DNA from: Amphritea atlantica
GTDB lineage: Bacteria > Pseudomonadota > Gammaproteobacteria > Pseudomonadales > Balneatricaceae
Assembly: GCF_018860855.1 (NCBI RefSeq)
Contig: NZ_JAHKQE010000009.1
Location: 62,001 to 126,000 of the forward strand
Length of the DNA: 64,000 nt
Reading direction: 5' to 3'
This document shows, one piece after another, positions 38,001 to 48,103 of this stretch (the stretch's first letter is position 1; each line of letters opens with the position of its first letter). Made by a program: the position numbers and the translations under genes. The notes beneath the pieces were generated by a model that saw only the letters and a program-made list of their open reading frames with translations, had not been told where the DNA came from and searched no databases.

Positions 38001-38651
38001 GTGAGCAAAACTTACAGCGTAAAAGAGATGTTTTACACCCTTCAGGGTGAAGGTGCTCAGGCCGGTCGGCCTGCGGTTTTTTGTCGTTTTACCGGCTGTA
38101 ATCTCTGGTCCGGGCGGGAACAAGATCGAGCCAAAGCCGTCTGTGATTTCTGTGATACCGATTTTGTCGGCACCGATGGGCAAAATGGTGGCAAATTCAC
38201 CTCAGCGGCGGCCTTAGCCAAAACCGTTAAAAGCTTCTGGCCTGATACCGAAACTGGCCAGCAAGGTAAGCCCTATGTCGTCTGTACCGGAGGAGAGCCA
38301 CTGCTACAGCTAGACGCAGCCCTTATCGATGCCCTGCATCAGCAAGGCTTTGAAATAGCAGTCGAGACGAATGGCACCTTACCTGTTCCTGACACCATAG
38401 ACTGGATCTGTGTCAGTCCCAAGGCCGATGCTGAACTCGTGCAGCACAGCGGTGATGAACTTAAATTGGTATACCCGCAACCCTTAGCCGGTCCTGAGCA
38501 GTTTCAACAGCTTTCCTTTAAACATTTTTACCTGCAGCCGATGGATGGCCCGATGCAGCCGATGAACACTCGGGACACCATCCAGTTCTGCTTACAAAAC
38601 CCTCAATGGAAATTGAGTTTACAAACCCATAAGTTACTGGGTATCGACTGA
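38001..38651 (+). CDS. queE: 7-carboxy-7-deazaguanine synthase QueE
   Basis: Radical-SAM enzyme of queuosine biosynthesis converting carboxytetrahydropterin to CDG. 216 residues from a GTG at 38001. MFYTLQGEGAQAGRPAVFCRFTGCNLW is typical. The cluster cysteines have C-x14-C-x2-C spacing (CNLW...VCDFCDTDF) rather than C-x3-C-x2-C, the variant I recall from Burkholderia QueE. No queC, queD or queF is in the window. The 3' end overlaps the convergent transporter gene by 18 bp. Confidence 0.92.
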   Translation: MSKTYSVKEMFYTLQGEGAQAGRPAVFCRFTGCNLWSGREQDRAKAVCDFCDTDFVGTDGQNGGKFTSAAALAKTVKSFWPDTETGQQGKPYVVCTGGEPLLQLDAALIDALHQQGFEIAVETNGTLPVPDTIDWICVSPKADAELVQHSGDELKLVYPQPLAGPEQFQQLSFKHFYLQPMDGPMQPMNTRDTIQFCLQNPQWKLSLQTHKLLGID

Positions 38652-39530
38652 GACGGATCGCTGCTTTACCGGCCAGTTACGCCAAACCACTAATAACAGC
38701 GCCGGTATCTGCATCAAAATGCCATACAGCAACACCGCTAATGACATCTCCGGCTGTTGCAATAAAGCCCCTGTGACCATCAAAGCCGTTCCCGCATTCT
38801 GAATACCGGTCTCAATGCTCAGCGTCAATGCTGTTTCCGTACTCAGGTGCAACAGATAACGAGCCAACAACCCCGCTAAAATCATCGCGCCACTCGCCAG
38901 TAAGACAATCGCAGGGCTCAACACCGGCAGCAGTTGTGGCAGCACCTCACGGTTCGCCCAACTAATCATCACCACCACGATCACCATAAACACCAGCGAC
39001 AACACTTTTATCGGCCCCTGCAGTTGCGCACAGATCTGCGGCCATCGATGATTAATAACGATCCCCAACGCCACCGGCACTAATGTAATCACAACCAACT
39101 TCATAATGGTGGTTAACAGTGGCAACGCCACCATGACGCCTTCTCCCAGTAGATACTCAAGCGTTAACCAAGTAAGCCAGGGCAATGAAAACGGAATAAT
39201 GAGACTGGTGATGGCCGTCAGCGAGATCGACAGAGCCGTATCCGCCCGACAGAGATAACTGATCATATTCGATGTCGCACCGCCGGGCGCAAAGGAGACA
39301 ATCATTAACCCGGCCGCCAATAAAAGCGGTAGATCCATCAGACTCACCACCAGCCAGGCAAGTAACGGCAACAGAATCAACTGCAACACCAAACCGGCAA
39401 CAATGGCCACAGGGCGATAGCGTAAACGGACAAAATCCTCGAGCTTCAACGTCAGCCCCATGCCCAACATAATAACAAACAGCGCCACCGGTAATAACAG
39501 CGAAAGTACATTGCCACCCTCCATCCTCAC
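38634..39530 (-). CDS. Bile acid:sodium symporter (BASS/SBF) family transporter
   Basis: 298 residues, about nine to ten TM helices. Family marks are FVIMLGMGLTLKLEDF at the N-terminus, SFAPGGATSNMISYLCRAD near 80-100 (first crossover region) and ETGIQNAGTALMVTGALL near 240. The substrate may be an organic anion such as pantoate or pyruvate rather than bile acid; the sequence does not say. The start is GTG with GGGAG upstream. Confidence 0.87.
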   Translation of the reverse strand: MRMEGGNVLSLLLPVALFVIMLGMGLTLKLEDFVRLRYRPVAIVAGLVLQLILLPLLAWLVVSLMDLPLLLAAGLMIVSFAPGGATSNMISYLCRADTALSISLTAITSLIIPFSLPWLTWLTLEYLLGEGVMVALPLLTTIMKLVVITLVPVALGIVINHRWPQICAQLQGPIKVLSLVFMVIVVVMISWANREVLPQLLPVLSPAIVLLASGAMILAGLLARYLLHLSTETALTLSIETGIQNAGTALMVTGALLQQPEMSLAVLLYGILMQIPALLLVVWRNWPVKQRSVSVDTQ

Positions 39531-39950
39531 CTACTCCCTTTTTAATTTGCGAGGGGCCATAATAGGGTCCTGCGACGCTGGGGACAACCGCCAGATTATA
39601 GATAACTAAAGGGCTGTCTCAATCTACTCACATTAATTGTGGATAACGTTGTGGGTACCCTGCTTTACCCTCTCCAAGACACCCGAATTCACACCCATCC
39701 AGACAATACGGTTACTTTTTAACCAGATGTTTTTCTTCTTATTTTTCAGGTGCTTATATTAGATAAAACTCATTCATTCGACGTCTTGTCTATTTTTATC
39801 CCAGAAAGGTTTCAATTCCGCGTCGTTGCTGTGACGAAAAGAAGTCAATCTTTTTTTTATAAATAAATTTATAAATAAAATCTTTCAACTAGCCAATTCA
39901 AGCGGTTCCACTTACCATATTGGCCTTGTCAAGAATTGGACTTTTTTACC
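39531..39950. other. AT-rich intergenic region before the CDF transporter
   Basis: 420 bases between divergent transporter genes with no coding frame. TTTATAAATAAA occurs twice in tandem (39856-39867, 39868-39879) after a run of T, in a tract that could act as an UP element or a bent-DNA site. I saw no operator palindrome or terminator. Confidence 0.5.
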
Positions 39951-41114
39951 ATGCTCGAATCCCGTAGCCACCAGTCACAAGCGCAACGCATCACTATTAT
40001 CGGTTCCGTTATCGATACCATACTCGGGGTGCTCAAAATTGTGTTCGGGATGATAGCCCATTCGAGTGCATTGATCGCCGATGGTATCCACTCTCTATCT
40101 GATCTGGTCACCGATGTTCTGGTGGTATGGATTATCAAATACTCCCATCAAGAACCGGATGAAGAGCACCCTTGGGGTCATGCCCGCTTTGAAACCATTG
40201 GCACCGTTATTCTAGGTTGCGTGCTGGTCGCTGTAGCCGGTGCCATGGCTTACGAAAGCCTGCTCACCTTGATTCGCAATGAAGTATTACAACTGCCTGA
40301 GTGGCCAGCATTAGTCATTGCCGCTATCTCCGTGGCGGCTAAAGAGCTGATCTATCGCTATACCCTCACCGTTGGCAAACGGATCAAATCGGATCTGATT
40401 ATTGCCAATGCTTGGCACAGCCGTACCGATGCCTTCTCTTCAATTGTGGTATTTTTCGGTGTCGCCGGCGCGATGGCCGGTATTAGCTGGCTCGATTCTG
40501 TCGCCGCCATCGGTGTCGCACTGATCATTGCTAAAGTCGGCTGGGATCTGACCTGGAAAAGTATTCTCGAGCTGGTCGATACCGCTTTGCCTGAAGAACA
40601 GATTCAAGCCTATACCGATGTCATTATGGGTGTAGAAGGCGTCCTCAGCGTCCATAGCTTTAAAAGTCGCAGTATGGGAAGCCAGAGCCAGTTAGAGATG
40701 CATCTACAAGTAGCACCCCACCTGAGCGCGTCTGAAGGCCACTTTATTGGGGACAAAGCGGTCCACCGCTTAATGCAAAAATTTGAAGATGTTGGCCATG
40801 CCATCTTCCATATCGATACCTATGATGATGAGGAGGGCCATGACCTTTCGATGAGCTTGCCTGTGAGAACCGAAATCAGCGGTATTCTGTGGGAACTACT
40901 CGATCAAACCGGTCATCCCGAACTAAACATCAATCGGCTAGCGCTATTTTACCGCCGGGATTCGGTCGAAATTGAACTGATGCTATTAGATACCACCGAC
41001 AACCGTGCAATTGACTTGGAGGCTCTCGAAGCCGAATTGACCGAGCTGTTTAGTCAATACGGATGGTTCAGAAGCATTCACCTGTGGCTTGGTAAGCAAC
41101 CCGCTAGACTGTAA
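39951..41114 (+). CDS. Cation diffusion facilitator (CDF) transporter
   Basis: Inner-membrane metal/H+ antiporter, probably for Fe, Zn or Mn. 387 residues from ATG 39951 (a TTG at 39936 is in frame upstream). About six TM helices lie in 15-215. The metal-site motifs are IADGIHSLSDLVTD (HxxxD, about residue 49) and HSRTDAFSSI (about 158). The cytoplasmic domain (about 220-385) is longer than in FieF and has an extra C-terminal part. Metal specificity cannot be read. Confidence 0.88.
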   Translation: MLESRSHQSQAQRITIIGSVIDTILGVLKIVFGMIAHSSALIADGIHSLSDLVTDVLVVWIIKYSHQEPDEEHPWGHARFETIGTVILGCVLVAVAGAMAYESLLTLIRNEVLQLPEWPALVIAAISVAAKELIYRYTLTVGKRIKSDLIIANAWHSRTDAFSSIVVFFGVAGAMAGISWLDSVAAIGVALIIAKVGWDLTWKSILELVDTALPEEQIQAYTDVIMGVEGVLSVHSFKSRSMGSQSQLEMHLQVAPHLSASEGHFIGDKAVHRLMQKFEDVGHAIFHIDTYDDEEGHDLSMSLPVRTEISGILWELLDQTGHPELNINRLALFYRRDSVEIELMLLDTTDNRAIDLEALEAELTELFSQYGWFRSIHLWLGKQPARL

Positions 41115-41137
41115 TCGGCGCTGCAGGAGTCATAACC

Positions 41138-41740
41138 ATGGATTATCACCGCCCCGCCAGCGCGCATCAGACTGAAATTGAGGTGCGTAAGAGCCGTTTT
41201 ATCTGTGATATACAACCGGTTAACGATCGAGATAGCGCCACCGCCTTTATTGAGTCGGTACGGGCAAGAGAACCTAAAGCGAACCATCACTGCTGGAGCT
41301 ATATCGCAGGCAGTCCAGATGATGCTCATCAATGGAATTATAGTGACGACGGTGAGCCTAAAGGCACCGCCGGACAACCCATGCTGAATGTGTTGCAACA
41401 CAGCCATATGGGGAATATCTGCGCGGTGGTCACGCGCTATTTTGGCGGCATTAAACTGGGTACCGGCGGCATCGCTCGAGCCTACTCTCAAGCGGTGAAT
41501 GAAGCCCTACAAACACTCCCCACAGAGATCGTCACCCCAACTCAAGAGATTGTAATGATCGCCTCCTATGAACTAACTGGCGAACTAGAACAACTCATTA
41601 GTCAGTTTAAATTGATCGACTGTGAACGCTGCTTTGGCACTGACATTCAGATAACAGCACAGCTACCCATCAACCGATTGAATGATCTTAAACAGGCGCT
41701 CACACCTTTCCAGCATTTGATCCGTCTGAATATCAGCTGA
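41138..41740 (+). CDS. yigZ: YigZ/IMPACT family protein
   Basis: 200 residues. The N-terminal Impact domain has VRKSRFICDIQPV, ANHHCWSYIAG, SDDGEPKGTAGQPMLNVL and VVTRYFGGIKLGTGGIARAY; the C-terminal ferredoxin-like domain covers about 135-200. Role uncertain, perhaps translation or ribosome linked. The ribosome site AGGAG is clear. It ends overlapping the convergent SulP gene by 8 bp. Confidence 0.93.
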   Translation: MDYHRPASAHQTEIEVRKSRFICDIQPVNDRDSATAFIESVRAREPKANHHCWSYIAGSPDDAHQWNYSDDGEPKGTAGQPMLNVLQHSHMGNICAVVTRYFGGIKLGTGGIARAYSQAVNEALQTLPTEIVTPTQEIVMIASYELTGELEQLISQFKLIDCERCFGTDIQITAQLPINRLNDLKQALTPFQHLIRLNIS

Positions 41741-43391
41741 GTTCATCACGAAAGACCATCGCATAGGCCATTTCTAACCCCTCTTCTCGGGTCTCATGGC
41801 AACAGCTCGGCGGAATCAATCCAAGCACTTTAAATCGCTCCAGAATATCCTTAACGATAGGGTTCAAGCCAATCATATGCACATCCCGCCCCAATGTTTG
41901 CGCCTCAACGATCATATCCTCAATCGCCAGCACGGTAGACACATCGATCAAAGGCACTCGGCTAAAATCCATGAGTAAAGCATCATGGGGTCGACGCCCC
42001 TGCAGTTTGCCCGCTAACCCTTGTGCTGCCGCATAACTCACTGGCCCATCAAATTGATACAGGATAACCCTTCCTCGGGTTTCAGCTAATAAATCCCGCT
42101 CACGCTTACTCAGCCCTTCATCACTACCCGCATGGCTATCAATCACCCGGATACTATCGAGCTGATGATCCGCCAACCCTTTCACCGTGACCACATTGGC
42201 GACAAACACCCCGACAAACACCGCCGTCACCAGATCGACCACCACGGTTAACACCATCACCACTAACATCAGCGCAGCCACAAACAGTGGTGCACGGTGT
42301 AAGCGAGACAAAAAGCGCCAATCAATAATATCCAAGCCGACTTTAATCAAAATGCCAGCCAATACCGCATGGGGAATACTTTCGGCTAACGGTGCAGCAC
42401 CGAGCAATACCGCCACTAAAACCAACGCATGAAAACAACCCGACAGCGGGGTTCGACCACCGGCTTTGATGTTAACCACGGTACGCATGGTCGCTCCTGC
42501 CCCAGGTAAACCGCCAAACAGACCCGCCACCATATTACCGATGCCCTGACCGATCAGTTCTCGATCAGAGTTATGCTGCGTCTTGGTGACGCTATCCGCC
42601 ACCAGAGAGGTCAGCAACGAATCGATAGACCCCAATACAGCTAACATCAATGCGGCAAATAGCATGTCACCCAATATCTGCATGGAAAACTGAGGCACCA
42701 AAAACTGCGGCATCCCCGTCGGAATATGGCCAATCACCACCAGATCCGTATCGCCATGAAAAACCTGATAGATAACCGTACCGGCCACCAGCGCCAACAG
42801 TGTTGGTGGAATAACATCTGCAATTTTTTTCGGGCAAAAAATAACAATCCCCAAGGTCACACAACCAAGTAACAGGGCGGCAGGATTAGCATCGAGAATG
42901 TAATGGGGTATCTGCTCTAAGGCTTCGAGCGTATTAGCGGAAGACGGGTAGCCAAAGATCGGCCCAAGCTCTAACAAAATAATAATAATACCGATACCGG
43001 TCATAAAACCGGAGATCACTGGAAACGGCACCAAGGTGACATATTTACCCAGTTTCAGCAGACCAAACAACATCTGCAACAATCCTCCCATCATCACCAC
43101 CGTGAAGGCATATACCGCACCGTTGACCGGATCAAGCGCAACAAATTGGGTAAAAACCGATGCCATCACCACCGTCATTGGCCCAGTCGGGCCCGACACC
43201 TGACTCGGCGTGCCGCCAAATAGCGCGGCAAACAGGCCAACAAAAACAGCCCCATATAAACCGGCAATGGCACCGGCACCCGATGACACACCAAACGCCA
43301 ACGCGAGCGGTAACGCCACCACCGCTGCCGTTAATCCGCCAAATAGGTCACCTTTGAGATTATTCAAGTGGAGTCCGTAAATCAGTGACAT
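41733..43391 (-). CDS. SulP-family anion transporter with STAS domain
   Basis: 552 residues, inner membrane. About twelve to fourteen TM helices (1-400), starting LKGDLFGGLTAAVVALPLALAFGVSSGAGA with the family signature GPTGPMTVVMAS near 70. The C-terminal STAS domain (about 435-550) includes LLMDFSRVPLIDVSTVLAIEDMI. Such proteins carry sulfate, bicarbonate or dicarboxylates; substrate unknown here, and no carbonic anhydrase gene is adjacent. Confidence 0.9.
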   Translation of the reverse strand: MSLIYGLHLNNLKGDLFGGLTAAVVALPLALAFGVSSGAGAIAGLYGAVFVGLFAALFGGTPSQVSGPTGPMTVVMASVFTQFVALDPVNGAVYAFTVVMMGGLLQMLFGLLKLGKYVTLVPFPVISGFMTGIGIIIILLELGPIFGYPSSANTLEALEQIPHYILDANPAALLLGCVTLGIVIFCPKKIADVIPPTLLALVAGTVIYQVFHGDTDLVVIGHIPTGMPQFLVPQFSMQILGDMLFAALMLAVLGSIDSLLTSLVADSVTKTQHNSDRELIGQGIGNMVAGLFGGLPGAGATMRTVVNIKAGGRTPLSGCFHALVLVAVLLGAAPLAESIPHAVLAGILIKVGLDIIDWRFLSRLHRAPLFVAALMLVVMVLTVVVDLVTAVFVGVFVANVVTVKGLADHQLDSIRVIDSHAGSDEGLSKRERDLLAETRGRVILYQFDGPVSYAAAQGLAGKLQGRRPHDALLMDFSRVPLIDVSTVLAIEDMIVEAQTLGRDVHMIGLNPIVKDILERFKVLGLIPPSCCHETREEGLEMAYAMVFRDELS

Positions 43392-43678
43392 ACCCGCCCC
43401 TTAATACGTTTTACAACCTAAGAGAATTTAACAGTACTGCCTCAATAGGATAGTTGGTTATAAAATTATTGTTTAATCCTGAACCATCAATTGAGTTGTA
43501 TTGATTCATTATGCAGACAGATTAGCGTGCAATTCTAAATAATTAATCTTTATAATCTGCCTACGGATACGCTAAAAAATCACCGAATAGCAGAAATAGT
43601 GTTATTGTTTAGTCCTCTCGATATCGTGGAGAGAGAGACCGTTATCAAGTATTAGCGAGATAGACAAAATGAGGTTCT

Positions 43679-44692
43679 ATGAAGTTCGCAGATAATTCCC
43701 ACCAGGCCACCGAATACCTCCGTCAAGTTATTCCTCTGATGGTGCATAATGTCATCCCCCCCACGCCCCTGAATTATGCTCTCTGGTACGCCTATGTATC
43801 TAAGTCCATCCCCAAGCTAAATCAGCAGATGGATAAAGTATTAGAGATCTACGGCACCTGCCCTAATCGCGTCAGCGAACAACTGTTCAGTGAATACTTG
43901 ATAAAGGATGAGGCCGCTAACTCCGAAGTCGTCCAGCGGGCGTTGCTGTCGGTAATGGGTGATTTGGAAAGTTCGGCATCCAGTACGGTACAGGATACCG
44001 AAGCCTATAATGAGATTCTGCAAGACAGTCTCGCAGCCCTTAAAACCGGCAATGACACGAAATCGTTAGAAGCCATTATTCAAAACCTATCGGCGAATAC
44101 TGAATCGATCAGTGAAAGTACTCGGCAGTTCCAAGCTAAAATTGATGATGCACAATCCGAAATTACGAAGTTGAAACAAGAGTTGGATCAATCCCGCCAA
44201 GATGCCACGATTGATCCTCTCACCGGTTTATTTAACCGGCGTGTCTTCGATCAAGAAATCAGTGAGCAGGCAGCTAAGCCTGAACCCGATGTATCACTCA
44301 TCATGATTGATATCGATTTCTTTAAGAAGTTTAACGACACCTACGGCCATCAGATGGGCGACAAGGTGCTGCAATACGTTGCCAAGCTGATCAAAGAAGC
44401 CTGCACCGAACCGCTAATTCCTGTCCGTTTTGGTGGCGAAGAGTTTTCCATGCTACTACCCGGCATGAACGTCACAGACGCCTGTGAGCTGGCCGAAAAG
44501 GTACGCCACCGAATTGCCGCTATTCGCATCAAACAAAAGAAAAGCGGCGAAGTGATCAGCTCTGTCACCGCCTCCTTCGGGGTTGCCCGACTGAGTAGCG
44601 ATGAATCACCGGATAATCTTATCGCCCGTGCCGATGCCGCACTCTACAAAGCAAAAGAAGCGGGCCGTAATAACGTGCAGATCGCCGATTAA
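43679..44692 (+). CDS. Diguanylate cyclase, cytoplasmic
   Basis: Makes c-di-GMP from GTP. 337 residues, no TM segment. The N-terminal helical domain (about 1-120, VIPPTPLNYALWYAYVSKSI) is common in soluble GGDEF proteins, then a coiled coil (about 125-170) and the GGDEF domain (about 175-335): DPLTGLFNRRVFDQEI, IDIDFFKKFNDTYGH and an intact FGGEEFSMLLPG. No RxxD inhibitory site is visible just before GGEEF, so product feedback may be absent. It could feed LapD, though nothing nearby proves it. Confidence 0.92.
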   Translation: MKFADNSHQATEYLRQVIPLMVHNVIPPTPLNYALWYAYVSKSIPKLNQQMDKVLEIYGTCPNRVSEQLFSEYLIKDEAANSEVVQRALLSVMGDLESSASSTVQDTEAYNEILQDSLAALKTGNDTKSLEAIIQNLSANTESISESTRQFQAKIDDAQSEITKLKQELDQSRQDATIDPLTGLFNRRVFDQEISEQAAKPEPDVSLIMIDIDFFKKFNDTYGHQMGDKVLQYVAKLIKEACTEPLIPVRFGGEEFSMLLPGMNVTDACELAEKVRHRIAAIRIKQKKSGEVISSVTASFGVARLSSDESPDNLIARADAALYKAKEAGRNNVQIAD

Positions 44693-44718
44693 GCGCGCTC
44701 ACCTTTCACGCCCTTCTG

Positions 44719-44763
44719 CTTGAGGCGGAACTTTAGATAGTGATCTAAAGCGCCGCTCTCAAG
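44719..44763. other. Long hairpin downstream of the diguanylate cyclase
   Basis: CTTGAG/CTCAAG, GCGG/CCGC and CTTTAGAT/ATCTAAAG stack into an 18-bp stem interrupted by small internal bulges, loop AGTG. No T run follows. It may protect or process the 3' end of the mRNA. Confidence 0.6.
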
Positions 44764-44913
44764 AGATGCTGAGACTGTTTTCTTCACCCGTTAAAGCTTA
44801 CTTCTCATCAACGCCCGACCTCTCAAACACTGTTTAGATCAGCACAATTTCCAGAATTCACAACTTCCAGAATTATCACCGGCTTAAGCACAAGCCCGTT
44901 TAACTGAACTCTT

Positions 44914-44950
<37 letters not shown>

Positions 44951-45008
44951 AACTAGACTAATTTAACTAAGCCGATTTAAATAAGCTTACCGACTTACAA
45001 ATTCCAGA

Positions 45009-45042
45009 CAAAAAAATCCCCGGTCTGCCGAAGCAGCCGAGG
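45009..45042 (-). terminator. gor terminator
   Basis: On the minus strand CCTCGGCTGC pairs with GCAGACCGGGG around TTCG with one bulge, followed by ATTTTTTTG. Confidence 0.8.
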
Positions 45043-45062
45043 CTAAAGTCGATGAAGGTTAC

Positions 45063-46418
45063 TTAACTTACGGGCTCACGCATCGTTACAAACTCTTCCG
45101 CAGCGGTAGGGTGTATACCAATGGTGGAATCAAATACCGCCTTGGTTGCACCGGCTTTCAGAGCGATAGCAATGCCCTGAATGATTTCGCCTGCATCGGG
45201 GCCAACCATATGCACCCCAAGCACCTTATCTGTGTCACGATCGACCAACATTTTCATGAAGGTTTTCTCATCACTACCACTAAGCGTATGCTTCATTGCT
45301 CTGAACTTAGAAGAATAGACATCGACATTGTCATAGAGTTCACGGCTTTTTTCTTCAGAAAGTCCAACGGTGCCAATATTTGGCTGACAGAACACCGCGG
45401 TAGCTATCAAATCGTAATCCACTTTTTGCGCTTGGCCGTCATACAGGTTACGCACCAGCGCCATACCTTCAGCCAGTGCTACCGGAGTTAATTGCACCCG
45501 ATCGATCACATCACCAATCGCATACACAGACGGTTCAGCGGTTTGGAACTGATCATCAACGACAATCGCGCCATTCGATTTTTGTTCCAGGTTGATATTT
45601 TCCAGCCCGAGATCCTTCACATTAGGCACCCGACCGGTGGCATACATAATGGTATCGGCTTCTAGCGTGGTGCCGTCGGTCAGATAAGCCAACAATGAAC
45701 CGTCGGCCTGCTTTTCAATCTTTTCAATATTGTTATTGAAACGCAGCGAAACATTTTTCTTCGCCACTTCTTCGGCGGTAAATTCACGCACTTCCTGATC
45801 AAAGCCACGCAGGAACATATCACCACGGTAAACCAATGATGTTTCAGCCCCTAGCCCAGCAAAGATACCGGCAAACTCAACCGCGATATAACCGCCGCCG
45901 ACCACAATGGCCCGTTTAGGAAATTCATCCAGATAGAACACTTCATTCGAGCTAATGACATGTTCGCTGCCTGGGAACTCAGGCACAAAAGGCCAGCCGC
46001 CCGTGGCGATCAGAATACGCTCAGCGCTGTACTCTTTGCCAGACACCTCAACGGTATTCGGCCCTGTAATGCGCGCCCGACCTTCTAACAGGTTAACCCC
46101 GGAATTGACCAACATATTACGGTAAATGCCGTTCAGACGTTCGATCTCTTTGGTTTTGTTATCCCGCAGGGTTGGCCAATCAAAGGTTGATTTACCCACG
46201 GTCCAACCAAACCCAGCGGCGTTTTCAAAATCTTCAGTAAAATGAGAGCCATATACAAAAAGTTTCTTAGGTACACAACCCACATTCACGCAGGTGCCGC
46301 CTAAATAACGATCTTCAGCCATACCGACCCGAACGCCCATGCCTGCTGCCATACGTCCAGCCCGCACACCGCCAGAGCCAGCACCAATTACAAACAGGTC
46401 AAAATCAAATTCTGCCAC
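45063..46418 (-). CDS. gor: Glutathione-disulfide reductase
   Basis: Reduces GSSG with NADPH; cytosolic FAD flavoprotein dimer. 451 residues, normal length. FAD site [13 protein letters not shown], redox disulfide [14 protein letters not shown] near 45, NADP site [19 protein letters not shown] near 175 and active-site [13 protein letters not shown] at the C-terminus. The start is GTG 46418 with AAGGGG upstream. Divergent from xthA, which suggests oxidative-stress grouping. Confidence 0.94.
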   Translation of the reverse strand: MAEFDFDLFVIGAGSGGVRAGRMAAGMGVRVGMAEDRYLGGTCVNVGCVPKKLFVYGSHFTEDFENAAGFGWTVGKSTFDWPTLRDNKTKEIERLNGIYRNMLVNSGVNLLEGRARITGPNTVEVSGKEYSAERILIATGGWPFVPEFPGSEHVISSNEVFYLDEFPKRAIVVGGGYIAVEFAGIFAGLGAETSLVYRGDMFLRGFDQEVREFTAEEVAKKNVSLRFNNNIEKIEKQADGSLLAYLTDGTTLEADTIMYATGRVPNVKDLGLENINLEQKSNGAIVVDDQFQTAEPSVYAIGDVIDRVQLTPVALAEGMALVRNLYDGQAQKVDYDLIATAVFCQPNIGTVGLSEEKSRELYDNVDVYSSKFRAMKHTLSGSDEKTFMKMLVDRDTDKVLGVHMVGPDAGEIIQGIAIALKAGATKAVFDSTIGIHPTAAEEFVTMREPVS

Positions 46419-46651
46419 AGAGATCCCCTTAACACAGATAACAATTAACTGAAAAAGCAGAACGGCAACGCCAGACTTCTGCTTGATAAAACTTTATGGG
46501 CCTAATCTACCTGCTGTGGTGCCATGATGCCAATAAAGATCAACAAAACTGGTAATAAGGTTTTTCAATCGCCCGAGATTGCACTTTTTTTATCTGAAGG
46601 TTAACGTATGCGCCATATCGCACCTCTTATCGATTTTCCTTTGGAAGTAGC

Positions 46652-47461
46652 ATGAAACTGATCTCATTTAACACCAATGGCCTACGCGCCCGCCCCCATC
46701 AAATTAAAGCCCTGATCGACAAACATCAGCCCGACGTCATCGGTATTCAAGAAACCAAAGTACATGATGACGAGTTCCCTCAAGAGATGATTACGTCCCT
46801 AGGCTATCATGTGGAGTATCACGGTCAGAAAGGTCATTACGGTGTCTGTCTAATTTCCAAACTGCCACCAGTAACCATTGAGAAAGGCTTCCCCGGCGAT
46901 GATAGCGACGCCCAGAAACGGATGATCATCGGTGAATACGATATCGACGGCGTGCGGGTTAAGGTGTTGAACGGTTATTTCCCTCAGGGTGAAAACATTG
47001 CCCATGAAACCAAATACCCAGCGAAGCGCAAATACTATAACGATCTACAGGATTATCTAGAACAGCACTGCGACCCTACTCAGCCATTGGTGGTCATGGG
47101 CGATCTGAATATCTCACCGCAAGAGATCGATATCGGCATCGGTGAAGTTAACCGCAAACGCTGGCTTAAATCCGGTAAAACTAGCTTTCAGCCTGAAGAG
47201 CGTGAATGGTTAGCGCGTCTGCTCGGCTGGGGCCTCAAAGATACCTTCCGTAAAATCCACCCCGACGCCGACAACCTCTTTAGCTGGTTTGACTATCGCA
47301 GCCGAGGTTTCGAAGCCGAACCTAAACGCGGCCTACGCATAGATGCCGTGCTGGCAACCGAATCACTCTATCAGCGCTGTATCGATGCCAATATCGATTA
47401 CGATATCCGTGGCATGGAAAAACCCTCAGATCACGCTCCTATATGGGCCGAGTTTAAATAA
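46652..47461 (+). CDS. xthA: Exodeoxyribonuclease III / AP endonuclease
   Basis: Base-excision repair enzyme cutting at abasic sites. 269 residues. It has SFNTNGLRARPHQIKAL, IGIQETKVHDDEFP, GDLNISPQEIDIG, RIDAVLATESL and the C-terminal SDHAPIWAEF, the full set of Xth catalytic motifs. GGAAG ribosome site. Confidence 0.95.
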   Translation: MKLISFNTNGLRARPHQIKALIDKHQPDVIGIQETKVHDDEFPQEMITSLGYHVEYHGQKGHYGVCLISKLPPVTIEKGFPGDDSDAQKRMIIGEYDIDGVRVKVLNGYFPQGENIAHETKYPAKRKYYNDLQDYLEQHCDPTQPLVVMGDLNISPQEIDIGIGEVNRKRWLKSGKTSFQPEEREWLARLLGWGLKDTFRKIHPDADNLFSWFDYRSRGFEAEPKRGLRIDAVLATESLYQRCIDANIDYDIRGMEKPSDHAPIWAEFK

Positions 47462-47579
47462 CCACGACCGGCTATGAACATAGGCTTTCAAGACTAAACG
47501 TTAAATACCGTCTTTTAAGCGTGAAAGTAAGCAAGGCTAGGCACGCATCATAGAGCGTTTAAGCAAGCTCAATCCATAG

Positions 47580-47607
47580 CAAGCGTCATTCATCTGAATG
47601 ACGCTTG
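47580..47607. other. 28-bp perfect palindrome without T tract
   Basis: CAAGCGTCATTCA and TGAATGACGCTTG are exact complements around TC. It lies 118 bp after xthA and 80 bp before the next gene. With no T run it could be an operator or an mRNA-end hairpin. Confidence 0.7.
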
Positions 47608-47687
47608 ATCCGTGTAGGTCTTGCAACCGGTGTCGTTAAAATGATCGACTCGAATAAACATTAGCCTCAAAGGCTAGGAGAATAGTC

Positions 47688-48008
47688 ATGATAAAAGCAT
47701 TCTGCGGCATACTCTCCAGCCTTATGCTGGGCGCAGCGGGGTTCTTACTGTTTGCATTGAGCCATGTTAAGCCCGGCAGTTTCACCGGTGCTATCCAAGC
47801 GACCGGCAACGAAGTCCCCTATATCACATCGCTGCTCATGGCTAATATCCAATACTGGTGGGTTATGCTCCTGACTCTTGTGGCGTGCGGGCTTGCCCCG
47901 TTGTTGTTTGGCCGACCCAAAACAACCCTCTTCCTTTCTCTGGGCTGCCTGCTTTTAGTCGTTTTTGCCGCCTATGCCAATGTGTTTTATTCGCTGGCTG
48001 GCGTATAG
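47688..48008 (+). CDS. Small three-helix membrane protein, unknown function
   Basis: 106 residues. Hydrophobic helices at about 5-25 (FCGILSSLMLGAAGFLLFAL), 55-75 (WWVMLLTLVACGLAPLLFG) and 80-100 (TTLFLSLGCLLLVVFAAYANVF). The ribosome site AGGAG at correct spacing supports it. No named family recognised; no operon partner is obvious. Confidence 0.65.
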   Translation: MIKAFCGILSSLMLGAAGFLLFALSHVKPGSFTGAIQATGNEVPYITSLLMANIQYWWVMLLTLVACGLAPLLFGRPKTTLFLSLGCLLLVVFAAYANVFYSLAGV

Positions 48009-48103
48009 GTTTTACTGACCACCAAAGCCCTCTTAGAAAAACGGGCTTCAGTGCTCGCTGAACAAGCCATCGTTATAAACAAAAAAAAGCCCAAGGCCCT
48101 TAA

